A stretch of 44,502 nt of DNA from Tepidamorphaceae bacterium (GTDB lineage: Bacteria > Pseudomonadota > Alphaproteobacteria > Rhizobiales > Tepidamorphaceae): contig JANQNT010000006.1 of NCBI GenBank assembly GCA_028279445.1, positions 1 through 44,502 of the forward strand. Direction: 5' to 3'. The translations under genes were made by a program, and so were the position numbers. The stretch's first letter is position 1. Every line of letters starts with the position of its first letter. This document shows positions 12,804 through 20,491 of this stretch, piece after piece. The notes beneath the pieces were generated by a model. The model saw only the letters and a program-made list of their open reading frames with translations, had not been told where the DNA came from and made no database searches.

Positions 12804-13355
12804 CTAGCGCATCAGCGCAACCGCGCCGCCGGAGACAAGCCTGCCGTCAAACCGGCGCTCGCTGGAGCGTGACAGCACCGCGATCTGTGCGCCGCCCTGG
12901 TCCTTCAGGACGACGTTGTTGCCCTCGATGTTCCAGGCGCCGATTTTCTTCAGGTCTTCGCTGGTGCAGTTGCGCGTGGAGGCGCGGTAGCCGCCGGACC
13001 AGCCGGTCAGCGACACGTTGAGCTGGCAACTGGACGTGGCGTCCGCGATGGTCCACTGGCCGAGAACGTCTTCGCGCTTGGGCGGTGTCACCGTGGTCGC
13101 CACCGGGCTTGGCTGCGGCTGTCCCTGCGGTGTCCCGGCGACCTGATTGCCAGCGTTGGGGACCGCGCCCGGCTGTTGGCCGGCGATCTGCTGATCGGGG
13201 GCTGCGAGCTGTTCGCCAGCGACGGGGGAGACCGGGGCCGGCGACAGCGTTGCCGGTCCGCGCTGCATGAATCCACCGCTGCAGGCGGCCAGGAGCGGAC
13301 CCGTCACCAACACTGCGGCGACCGTCGCCGCGCCACGACTACGCTTGAGAATCAT
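12804..13355 (-). CDS. Omp19-like lipoprotein with protease-inhibitor (Inh) domain
   Basis: A 183-residue lipoprotein. The ATG at 13355 gives a basic start (MILKRSRG), a hydrophobic stretch and the lipobox LLAAC with Cys25. A Pro/Gln/Ala-rich linker (about 30-95) is followed by an AprI/Inh-like beta-barrel domain (about 97-183) with two cysteines (SCQLNVSL, TRNCTSED) and the terminal GGAVALMR. The layout matches Brucella Omp19, an outer-membrane lipoprotein that inhibits proteases. An upstream ATG at 13439 would bury the signal sequence and is unlikely. Confidence 0.82.
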   Translation of the reverse strand: MILKRSRGAATVAAVLVTGPLLAACSGGFMQRGPATLSPAPVSPVAGEQLAAPDQQIAGQQPGAVPNAGNQVAGTPQGQPQPSPVATTVTPPKREDVLGQWTIADATSSCQLNVSLTGWSGGYRASTRNCTSEDLKKIGAWNIEGNNVVLKDQGGAQIAVLSRSSERRFDGRLVSGGAVALMR

Positions 13356-13554
13356 TTGTCTATCGACCCCGTGCCGGCCCGTGTTCCGGCCGATGAATGC
13401 GATGCGAGGCAGGAAACGCCAATAACCATGCAAATGCACCGTGGTGCAACCGATGGTGGCGCAACTTGCGCCGTGTGCGACCCCGTCCCCGCATCACCCA
13501 GCGCGGAACTATAGGGGGATTCGGGCGAAATCGTGAGGTGGATGCACTTCCGCC

Positions 13555-15051
13555 TCACCGCATGGTCGGGATCGTGAACTCGGCACCGTCCTTGATACCC
13601 GATGGCCAGCGCGAGGTGACGGTCTTGGTCTTGGTGTAGAAGCGCACCGCGTCGGGACCGTGCTGGTTCAGGTCGCCGAAGCCGGATGCCTTCCAGCCGC
13701 CGAAGGTGTAATAGGCGAGCGGCACCGGGATCGGCACGTTGATGCCGACCATGCCGATCTGTACCCGCGAGGCGAAGTCGCGCGCCGCATCGCCGTCGCG
13801 GGTGTAGATGGCGACGCCGTTGCCGTAGGCATGTTCGTTGGGCAGTTTCAGCGCGTCTTCGTAGGTGTCGGCGCGGGCGATCGACAGCACCGGACCGAAG
13901 ATCTCTTCCTGGTAGATGCGCATGTCCGGCGTCACGTTGTCGAACAGGCAGCCACCCATGAAGAAGCCGTCCTCGTAGCCTTGCATTGTGAAATCGCGGC
14001 CGTCGACGACGAGGTCGGCGCCTTCCTTGACCCCGACCTCGACATAGTCCTTCACCCGCTCGAGCGCCGCCTTGGTCACCAGCGGCCCGTAGTCGGCATC
14101 CATGTCGGTGGCCGGGCCGATCTTCAGGCTCTCGACGCGGGGAATGAGCTTCTCCACCAGCTTGTCGCCGGTCTCCTTGCCTACCGGCACGGCGACCGAG
14201 ATCGCCATGCAGCGCTCGCCGGCGGAGCCGTAACCCGCCCCGATCAGCGCATCGACGGCCTGGTCCATGTCCGCATCCGGCATGACGATCATGTGGTTCT
14301 TGGCACCGCCGAAGCACTGCACGCGTTTTCCGTGCGCGGTGCCGGTCGAATAGATGTACTGGGCGATGGGCGAGGAGCCGACGAAGCCGATCGCCTTGAC
14401 GCGCGGATCGGTGAGCAGCGTGTCGACCGCCTCCTTGTCGCCGTTGACGACGTTGAGCACGCCTTCCGGCGCGCCGGCCTCGATCATCAGTTCGGCCAGG
14501 CGCATGGGCACGGAAGGGTCGCGCTCGGAGGGCTTCAGCACGAAGGTGTTGCCGCAGGCGATTGCGGGAGCGAACTTCCACATCGGGATCATCGCCGGGA
14601 AGTTGAACGGTGTGATGCCGGCGGCGACGCCGAGCGACTGGCGCATCGAATACATGTCGATGCCGGGTCCGGCGCCTTCCGTGAACTCGCCCTTCAGCAG
14701 ATGCGGGATGCCGCAGGCGAACTCCACGACCTCAAGCCCGCGCTGGATGTCGCCGTGACTGTCGGGGATGGTCTTGCCGTGCTCGGACGACAGCAGTTCG
14801 GCCAGCGCCTGCTTTTCCCGGGTCACCAGTTCGAGGAACCTGAACATGACGCGGGCGCGCTTTTGCGGGTTCTCCGCGCTCCAGGCCGGTTGGGCGGCTT
14901 CCGCGTTGGCGATCGCCGCCTCGACTTCGGCCTTGCCGGCCAGCGCAACCTGCGCCTGAACCTCGCCGGTGGTCGGATTGAAGACATCGCCGAAGCGGCC
15001 GCTGCGTCCGGCCACCTGCTGGCCGCCGATGAAATGTCCGATCTCGTGCAT
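13555..15051 (-). CDS. mmsA: Methylmalonate-semialdehyde dehydrogenase (CoA-acylating)
   Basis: A 498-residue aldehyde dehydrogenase of the MmsA type that turns methylmalonate semialdehyde into propionyl-CoA (valine, inositol and beta-alanine breakdown). Visible: NAD-binding region, catalytic Cys at about 280 within GSAGERCMAISVAV, and the C-terminal FGGWKASGFGDLNQHGPDAV. I chose the ATG at 15051 because it starts the family-typical MHEIGHFIGG and GGGAGG lies just upstream; the frame stays open to 15267. It stands alone, divergent from the GNAT gene. Confidence 0.95.
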   Translation of the reverse strand: MHEIGHFIGGQQVAGRSGRFGDVFNPTTGEVQAQVALAGKAEVEAAIANAEAAQPAWSAENPQKRARVMFRFLELVTREKQALAELLSSEHGKTIPDSHGDIQRGLEVVEFACGIPHLLKGEFTEGAGPGIDMYSMRQSLGVAAGITPFNFPAMIPMWKFAPAIACGNTFVLKPSERDPSVPMRLAELMIEAGAPEGVLNVVNGDKEAVDTLLTDPRVKAIGFVGSSPIAQYIYSTGTAHGKRVQCFGGAKNHMIVMPDADMDQAVDALIGAGYGSAGERCMAISVAVPVGKETGDKLVEKLIPRVESLKIGPATDMDADYGPLVTKAALERVKDYVEVGVKEGADLVVDGRDFTMQGYEDGFFMGGCLFDNVTPDMRIYQEEIFGPVLSIARADTYEDALKLPNEHAYGNGVAIYTRDGDAARDFASRVQIGMVGINVPIPVPLAYYTFGGWKASGFGDLNQHGPDAVRFYTKTKTVTSRWPSGIKDGAEFTIPTMR

Positions 15052-15423
15052 CAAGTCCTCCCATGATCGCGTTTGGGCCGCATTATGATCGCTGCGGGTG
15101 CGCGTGAGAATGCCCAATTCCGTCGATTCGGTGATGCAGTATCCCGGAGAGGCACGACATCGGCAGATTGACACGATCGCCGCGTCAAATCGGCGCGGAG
15201 ATGACGTTACGGCATCATGTTTCTCCACCGCCGCTATCACGCCCCAAGTCCTTGGCCATTCACGCAAATCTCTGGTTTGATTAACGAATTATGAAGCCAT
15301 GCGATCCGGGAATGGCCGTTTTGCGGTCGATTTTCCGCCGGAATCGACATATATTGCACTGCACCATCATCGTCTGGGGAGACGCTGAAGCCGGAGGGCG
15401 CAACGCATGAAGGAGACAACCTC
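15052..15423. other. Intergenic region between mmsA and GNAT gene (divergent promoters)
   Basis: 372 bases without a gene. It must hold the promoters of both divergent genes. A TATATT at 15350-15355 is a plausible -10 for the GNAT gene, but no good -35 lies at the right distance. I see no strong dyad or repeat. Confidence 0.4.
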
Positions 15424-16008
15424 ATGGACGCGCCAGACCGCCAACGAACCAACGCCCAGGACGGCGTATTGCGCCGGCTGTGGGCGACTGAAACCCGAAC
15501 GTTCAAAGAGCATCTGCTGAGACTGGACATCGACAGCCGGCGCCTGCGCTTTTCCGGTGCTGTCTCGGACGATTTCCTGATCGACTATTCCGCCAACGCC
15601 TTGCGGCGCGCCTTCGCGGTTTTCGGCTATTTCGCCGACGGCAAGCTGCGCGCGGTGACCGAACTGCATGGCGCCATGTACTCGCGCACCGGCGAGGCGG
15701 CCTTCACGGTGGAGCCGGACTATCAGGGCCTTGGCGTGGGCACGCGCCTGATGGGCCGGGTGGTGCTGGCTGCCCGCAACCGCGGCATGCGTCACCTGGT
15801 GGTGTCGTGCCTGCGCGAGAACGCGCGCATGCAGCGCATCGCCGCACGCCACGAGGCCGATATCAGCTTCGAGCCGGGCGAGGTGATCGGCACACTGCAC
15901 CCGCGCCGGGCGAACGGCTTCTCGCTGTTCCAGGAAACCGTCGCGGAGACCGAGGGCCTGGCGCGTGCGATGATCGACGTGCAGACGGGCCTGCTGCGGA
16001 CGGCCTGA
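15424..16008 (+). CDS. GNAT family N-acetyltransferase
   Basis: A 194-residue protein with a GNAT core (about residues 35-165); the acetyl-CoA-binding motif A is seen as YQGLGVGTRLMGRVVLAARNRG (about 101-122, the RxxGxG/A-type loop). GGAGA lies 8 nt before the ATG. Substrate unknown. The gene is convergent with sdhB, and its last codons lie 10 bp from the sdh terminator hairpin. Confidence 0.8.
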   Translation: MDAPDRQRTNAQDGVLRRLWATETRTFKEHLLRLDIDSRRLRFSGAVSDDFLIDYSANALRRAFAVFGYFADGKLRAVTELHGAMYSRTGEAAFTVEPDYQGLGVGTRLMGRVVLAARNRGMRHLVVSCLRENARMQRIAARHEADISFEPGEVIGTLHPRRANGFSLFQETVAETEGLARAMIDVQTGLLRTA

Positions 16009-16009
16009 T

Positions 16010-16043
16010 CACAAAACAGCGCGGCGGATTACACTCGCCGCGC
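16010..16043 (-). terminator. Rho-independent terminator at the end of the sdh operon
   Basis: Stem GCGCGGCG (16019-16026)/CGCCGCGC (16036-16043), 8 bp, with a 9-nt loop that contains the sdhB TAA stop codon. Read on the minus strand the stem is followed by TGTTTTGT. The 3' end of sdhB itself forms one arm. Confidence 0.65.
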
Positions 16044-16808
16044 AACCATCATCTTCTTGATTTCGGCGATCGCTTTCGCCGGGTTCAGACCTTTCGGGCA
16101 GGTCTGGGTGCAGTTCATGATGGTGTGGCAGCGGTACAGCCGGAACGGGTCTTCCAGGTTGTCGAGCCGCTCGCCGGTGGCCTCGTCGCGGCTGTCGATC
16201 AGCCAGCGATAGGCCTGCAGCAGCACCGCCGGACCAAGATAGCGGTCACCGTTCCACCAGTAGCTCGGGCACGACGTGGAGCAGCACGCGCACAGGATGC
16301 ACTCGTAGAGCCCGTCGAGCTTGACGCGATCGTCGTGCGACTGGCGCCACTCGCGCTCCGGGGTCGGGGTGACCGTCTTGAGCCAGGGCTCGATGGAGGC
16401 GAGCTGTGCGTAGAACCGCGTCAGGTCCGGCACCAGGTCCTTGACCACCGGCATGTGCGGCAGCGGATAGACCTTCACTACGCCCTTGATCTCGTCCATG
16501 CCCTTGGTGCAGGCGAGCGTGTTCATCCCGTCGATGTTCATGGCGCAGGAGCCGCAAATGCCCTCGCGGCAGGAGCGGCGGAAGGTCAGCGTCGGATCGA
16601 TCTTGTTCTTGATCCAGATGAGACCGTCCAGAACCATCGGACCGCAGTCGGAAACGTCGACATGATAGGTGTCGACGCGCGGATTTTCCTGATCGTCCGG
16701 GTTCCAGCGGTAGACGCGGTATTCGCGGGTTTCGGCCGCCGCTTCGGGCTTGGGCCATTCCTTGCCTGCGCGCATGCGCGAATTCTGCGGCAGGGTCAGT
16801 TGAACCAT
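16029..16808 (-). CDS. sdhB: Succinate dehydrogenase iron-sulfur subunit
   Basis: A 259-residue subunit of complex II that passes electrons from the flavoprotein to quinone. The [2Fe-2S] ligands are in [16 protein letters not shown], and the [4Fe-4S]/[3Fe-4S] ligands are in [16 protein letters not shown] and [17 protein letters not shown]. The ATG at 16808 matches the family start ([11 protein letters not shown]). It lies 755 bp downstream of sdhA, separated by the convergent ACT-domain gene, so it is not directly contiguous with sdhCDA: an unusual split. Confidence 0.97.
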   Translation of the reverse strand: MVQLTLPQNSRMRAGKEWPKPEAAAETREYRVYRWNPDDQENPRVDTYHVDVSDCGPMVLDGLIWIKNKIDPTLTFRRSCREGICGSCAMNIDGMNTLACTKGMDEIKGVVKVYPLPHMPVVKDLVPDLTRFYAQLASIEPWLKTVTPTPEREWRQSHDDRVKLDGLYECILCACCSTSCPSYWWNGDRYLGPAVLLQAYRWLIDSRDEATGERLDNLEDPFRLYRCHTIMNCTQTCPKGLNPAKAIAEIKKMMVARRV

Positions 16809-17028
16809 GGATGCTCTCGCGGCTGGTGGCGTGTGCGTTACGCTGCAAAACCTAAGCGCCCGGCCCGGCGATGAAAAGAGCATCGCGACCAACGGTCGCT
16901 TGTTCTTTCGGCGAAAGCCGATGAGCGCGCCGATCGGCTGGGCCACGCACGGCACTGGTCATGTTGCGCCATTGCCTGACAAGATAAGGTGAACGCACAG
17001 GAAGCAAGCACGGCAGGGAGGTGCAGCA

Positions 17029-17553
17029 ATGGGCCAGGAAGTGATCCTCAGTGTGGTGGGGCGCGACCGCCGGGGGCTGGTCGATGCTCTGGCCAGCGCC
17101 ATCGCCGGACACGACGGCAACTGGATCGGCTCCTCTATGGCACGGCTTGGCGGTGAGTTCGCCGGCATCGTTCAGGTCGACATTCCGGCGGCCCGGCGCG
17201 AGGCGTTTCTCGCCGCGCTTGTAGCGCTTGGCGAGGACGGCATCGATGTCACCGTGCGCGGCGACCAGGGGCCGCAGGCATCCGCGGCGGGCGGGCCGGC
17301 GGCGCATCTGCATCTCACCGGCGCCGATCATGTGGGCATCGTGCGCGACATCTCGCACGCGCTGGCGCTGGCCAATGTGACCATCGACCAGTTGCACACC
17401 CAGGTGTTCAAGGGATCGATGTCGGGGCAGGACATGTTCGCCGCCGAGGCCGACATCGTGCTGCCCGATGACCTCGACGTCGCGACCCTGCGCGACGCGC
17501 TGGAGAGAATCGCCGGCGACCTTGTCGTGGAGATCGAACCGAAGGGAATCTAG
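17029..17553 (+). CDS. Two-ACT-domain regulatory protein (GcvR-like)
   Basis: A 174-residue protein made of two ACT domains (about residues 4-78 and 88-165; the second begins HLTGADHVGIVRDISHALA). This matches the glycine cleavage regulator GcvR family, small ligand sensors without a DNA-binding domain. GGGAGG is 7 nt before the ATG. It sits between sdhA and sdhB on the opposite strand, so it interrupts the sdh operon. Its stop codon lies in the palindrome shared with sdhA. Ligand and partner are unknown. Confidence 0.82.
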   Translation: MGQEVILSVVGRDRRGLVDALASAIAGHDGNWIGSSMARLGGEFAGIVQVDIPAARREAFLAALVALGEDGIDVTVRGDQGPQASAAGGPAAHLHLTGADHVGIVRDISHALALANVTIDQLHTQVFKGSMSGQDMFAAEADIVLPDDLDVATLRDALERIAGDLVVEIEPKGI

Positions 17554-17566
17554 GGTCCGGACCCTA
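17551..17566. terminator. Perfect 16-bp palindrome containing both stop codons
   Basis: TAGGGTCCGGACCCTA is fully self-complementary. Its first three bases are the stop codon of the ACT-domain gene and its last three, on the minus strand, are the stop codon of sdhA. A near-identical palindrome ends asd at 27964-27979. No T-run follows, so termination activity is an inference. Confidence 0.6.
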
Positions 17567-19477
17567 GTACACCCGTGCCTTGGGCTTGATGTAGGCGATG
17601 TCGTTGGACAGCGTGTAGGTGTGCACCGGCCGGTCGCCGATCTCGATTGAGCGTGTGTGGTCGTCGGCCCAGGCGAGCGTGTGCTTCATCCAGACCTTGT
17701 CGTCGCGGTCGGGGCAGTCCTCGCGGGCATGGGCGCCGCGCGATTCGGTTCGTTGGGCGGCGGAATCCATCGTCACCACGGCCTGAGAAATCAGGTTGTC
17801 GAATTCCAGCGTCTCGATCAGATCGGTGTTCCAGATCAGCGAGCGGTCGGTCACCGCGATGTCGTCGAGGCCCGACCACACATGGCGGATCTTCTCCTGA
17901 CCCTCCTCGAGGATTTCGCCGGTGCGGAACACCGCGCAGTTGGACTGCATGGTCTTCTGCATGTCGAGGCGCAGATCGGCCGTCGGCGTGCCGCCATCGG
18001 CATTGCGGAACCGGTCGAGACGTTCCACGGCAAGCGCGCCGGCATCGGGCGGCAGGTCGGGCTGTTTCTCGTCGGCGTCGACCTTCTCCGCGCAGCGAAG
18101 CCCGGCGGCGCGGCCGAACACGACGAGGTCGATCAGCGAATTGGAGCCAAGCCGGTTGGCGCCGTGCACGGAGACGCAGGCCGCCTCGCCGACTGCCATC
18201 AGGCCCGGCACGACGTGGTCGGGGTTGCCGCCCTTGGAGGTCAGCATCTCGCCCCAGAAGTTCGTCGGGATGCCGCCCATGTTGTAATGCACCGTGGGCA
18301 GTACCGGGATCGGCTCGCGGGTCACGTCGACGCCGGCGAAGATCTTCGCCGATTCCGAGATGCCGGGCAGCCGTTCGGCGAGGATTTCGGGATCGAGGTG
18401 CTCCAGGTGCAGGAAGATGTGGTCTGCGTCCTTGCCGACGCCCCGCCCGTCACGGATTTCCATCGCCATGGAGCGTGACACGACATCGCGCGAGGCCAGA
18501 TCCTTGGCCGATGGCGCGTAGCGCTCCATGAAGCGCTCGCCTTCCGCGTTGGTCAGGTAGCCGCCCTCGCCGCGCGCGCCCTCGGTGATCAGGCAACCGG
18601 CGCCGTAGATGCCGGTGGGGTGGAACTGCACGAACTCCATGTCCTGCAGCGGCAGGCCGGCGCGCAGCACCATGGCGTTGCCGTCGCCGGTGCAGGTGTG
18701 CGCCGAGGTGCAGGAGAAGTAGGCGCGTCCGTAGCCGCCGGTGGCCAGGATGACCATCTTGGCGCGGTAGCGGTGCAGTTCGCCGGTCTCCAGGTCGAGC
18801 GCCACCACGCCGCGGCAGGTGCCGTCGTCATCGGTGATCAGGTCGATGGCGAAGTACTCGATGAAGAACCGGGCGTTGTGCTTGAGCGCCGCGCCGTAGA
18901 GCGTGTGCAGGATGGCGTGGCCGGTGCGGTCGGCTGCTGCACAGGTGCGCTGCACCGGGGGGCCCTCGCCGTAGTTCTGCATGTGGCCGCCGAAGGGGCG
19001 CTGGTAGATCTTGCCCTCCTCGGTGCGCGAGAACGGCACGCCGTAGTGTTCCAGTTCGTAGACGGCCGCCGGAGCCTCACGCACCAGGTATTCGATGGCG
19101 TCCTGGTCACCGAGCCAGTCGGAGCCCTTCACCGTGTCATACATATGCCAGCGCCAGTCGTCGGGACCCATGTTGGCGAGCGAGGCGGCGATGCCGCCCT
19201 GGGCGGCGACGGTGTGCGAGCGGGTCGGGAACACCTTGGTGATGCAGGCGGTGTTCAAACCGGCTTCGACGCAGCCGACAGTGGCGCGCAGGCCCGAGCC
19301 GCCTGCGCCGATCACCACCACATCGAAGGTATGGTCGATGAAGGGATAGGCCTTGCCGTTGAGATGCGGCGCCGGCCCCGCCGCGCCATTGCCGGCATCG
19401 CGCGAGGCGGCCTTCGAGACCGGTTTCTTTGCCGTTGCGGACTTGCCGGCGGGCGGTTTGCCGTTTGTGCTCGCCAT
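17564..19477 (-). CDS. sdhA: Succinate dehydrogenase flavoprotein subunit
   Basis: A 637-residue FAD enzyme oxidising succinate to fumarate. The dinucleotide-binding motif [13 protein letters not shown] is at about residues 53-65, the covalent-FAD histidine in [11 protein letters not shown] (about 87-97), and substrate-site motifs include [20 protein letters not shown]. It carries a Lys/Ala/Pro-rich N-terminal extension of about 40 residues beyond the usual start at [15 protein letters not shown] 10 nt upstream supports the ATG at 19477, 6 bp after sdhD. The extension looks genuine but its role is unknown. Confidence 0.97.
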   Translation of the reverse strand: MASTNGKPPAGKSATAKKPVSKAASRDAGNGAAGPAPHLNGKAYPFIDHTFDVVVIGAGGSGLRATVGCVEAGLNTACITKVFPTRSHTVAAQGGIAASLANMGPDDWRWHMYDTVKGSDWLGDQDAIEYLVREAPAAVYELEHYGVPFSRTEEGKIYQRPFGGHMQNYGEGPPVQRTCAAADRTGHAILHTLYGAALKHNARFFIEYFAIDLITDDDGTCRGVVALDLETGELHRYRAKMVILATGGYGRAYFSCTSAHTCTGDGNAMVLRAGLPLQDMEFVQFHPTGIYGAGCLITEGARGEGGYLTNAEGERFMERYAPSAKDLASRDVVSRSMAMEIRDGRGVGKDADHIFLHLEHLDPEILAERLPGISESAKIFAGVDVTREPIPVLPTVHYNMGGIPTNFWGEMLTSKGGNPDHVVPGLMAVGEAACVSVHGANRLGSNSLIDLVVFGRAAGLRCAEKVDADEKQPDLPPDAGALAVERLDRFRNADGGTPTADLRLDMQKTMQSNCAVFRTGEILEEGQEKIRHVWSGLDDIAVTDRSLIWNTDLIETLEFDNLISQAVVTMDSAAQRTESRGAHAREDCPDRDDKVWMKHTLAWADDHTRSIEIGDRPVHTYTLSNDIAYIKPKARVY

Positions 19478-19483
19478 CGCCGG

Positions 19484-19864
19484 TCAGCCTCCGACCGCCA
19501 GTTGGATGACGCTCAGCACACCGACCAGCGCGACGGCGACGCAGAAGAAGGTGTTGGCGATGAGGCACGCTAGCTTGGCGCCCTCCTCGTGCACGTAGTC
19601 CTCGATGATCACCTGCATGCCAAGGCGCATGTGCACCACACCGGAGGTGATGAACAGGATCAGCAGTGCTGTGGTGAACGGGTTGGAGAACTGGGCGGTG
19701 AACTGCTCGTGGCTGGCGCCAAGGGAGGCTAGCACGAACGAGACGAAACCGATCGTCAGCAGCAGGTTGGCGATGCCGGTAAGCCGCTGCAGCCAGAAAT
19801 GGCCGGTGCCTTCACCGGCGGAGCCAAGGCCGCGGACGCGGCTCAGGGGCGTGCGCATGTTCAT
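19484..19864 (-). CDS. sdhD: Succinate dehydrogenase membrane anchor subunit
   Basis: A 126-residue subunit with three transmembrane helices (about 26-46, 62-82 and 95-118). The segment SGVVHMRLGMQVIIEDYVHE carries the histidine expected to ligate heme b and the conserved end of the second helix. It follows sdhC by 13 bp and precedes sdhA by 6 bp. Confidence 0.93.
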   Translation of the reverse strand: MNMRTPLSRVRGLGSAGEGTGHFWLQRLTGIANLLLTIGFVSFVLASLGASHEQFTAQFSNPFTTALLILFITSGVVHMRLGMQVIIEDYVHEEGAKLACLIANTFFCVAVALVGVLSVIQLAVGG

Positions 19865-19877
19865 CGCTTCTGCCCCC

Positions 19878-20288
19878 TCACAACCACACGATATAGCCGA
19901 CGACCCAAACCAAGAACGTCAGGCCGAGCGATCCGACAAGCGTCAGCCAGGCAAGCCTGGTGGTGGTCGCCTTTTCGAGCATCGCGCCGGTGTCCCAGAT
20001 GAAATGCCGGATGCCGCCCAGCATGTGGTTGAACAGCGCCCAGGTGTAGCCGAACAGCACCAACTGGCCGACGATCGTGCCCAGCAGCCATTGCATGGTG
20101 TCGAAGGCCGCCGGGCTGCTTGCCGCAGCGGCGAGCCAGACGACCAGGATCAGCGTGCCGAAATAGAGCGCAGCGCCCGTGACCCGGTGCATGATCGACA
20201 TAATCATGGTGATTGCCGGGCGATAGATCTGCAGATGCGGCGACAGCGGGCGCGCGCTGGCGGCGCCTTTTGCCGGGGTGTCGGCCAT
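19878..20288 (-). CDS. sdhC: Succinate dehydrogenase cytochrome b556 subunit
   Basis: A 136-residue subunit with the signature SPHLQIYRPAITMIMSIMHR followed by VTGAALY (about residues 16-42) and the second-helix heme-ligand region HMLGGIRHFIWD (about 87-98). Three membrane helices are visible. It is the first gene of the sdhCDA transcript. In the inferred ancestral arrangement mch lay directly upstream, before the insertion at 20447-22892. Confidence 0.94.
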   Translation of the reverse strand: MADTPAKGAASARPLSPHLQIYRPAITMIMSIMHRVTGAALYFGTLILVVWLAAAASSPAAFDTMQWLLGTIVGQLVLFGYTWALFNHMLGGIRHFIWDTGAMLEKATTTRLAWLTLVGSLGLTFLVWVVGYIVWL

Positions 20289-20425
20289 TATTGTCCAAAC
20301 CTCACTGGGAACCAGCTTTCTGGATTCGTTCTACCTTGCCGCAGCATAGCCCACAATGCTCAACGGCTTCACCTTTCGCCGTACTGCAATTCGCCGCCGG
20401 CAGGATTGCGTCAGGGCATACCTTA

Positions 20426-20446
20426 CCGCCGCGGCATCAGCACCCA
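20426..20446. repeat. 21-bp direct repeat, distal copy (old 3' end of mch)
   Basis: Identical over 21 bases to 22893-22913. On the minus strand it reads, in the mch frame, as the codons for WVLMPRR followed by a TAA stop, so it looks like the original end of mch. The bases beyond it toward 20456 still match the mch coding sequence at about 6 of 10 positions. It marks the sdhC-side edge of the insertion. Confidence 0.85.
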
Positions 20447-20491
20447 TCAATTGACAATGCGCATGCTTGACCACCGCGTCGGACGCAGCAG

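Noticed and set aside
16809-17028. Glycine riboswitch upstream of the GcvR-like gene
   Set aside because: No recognisable paired aptamer architecture in the 220-bp region.
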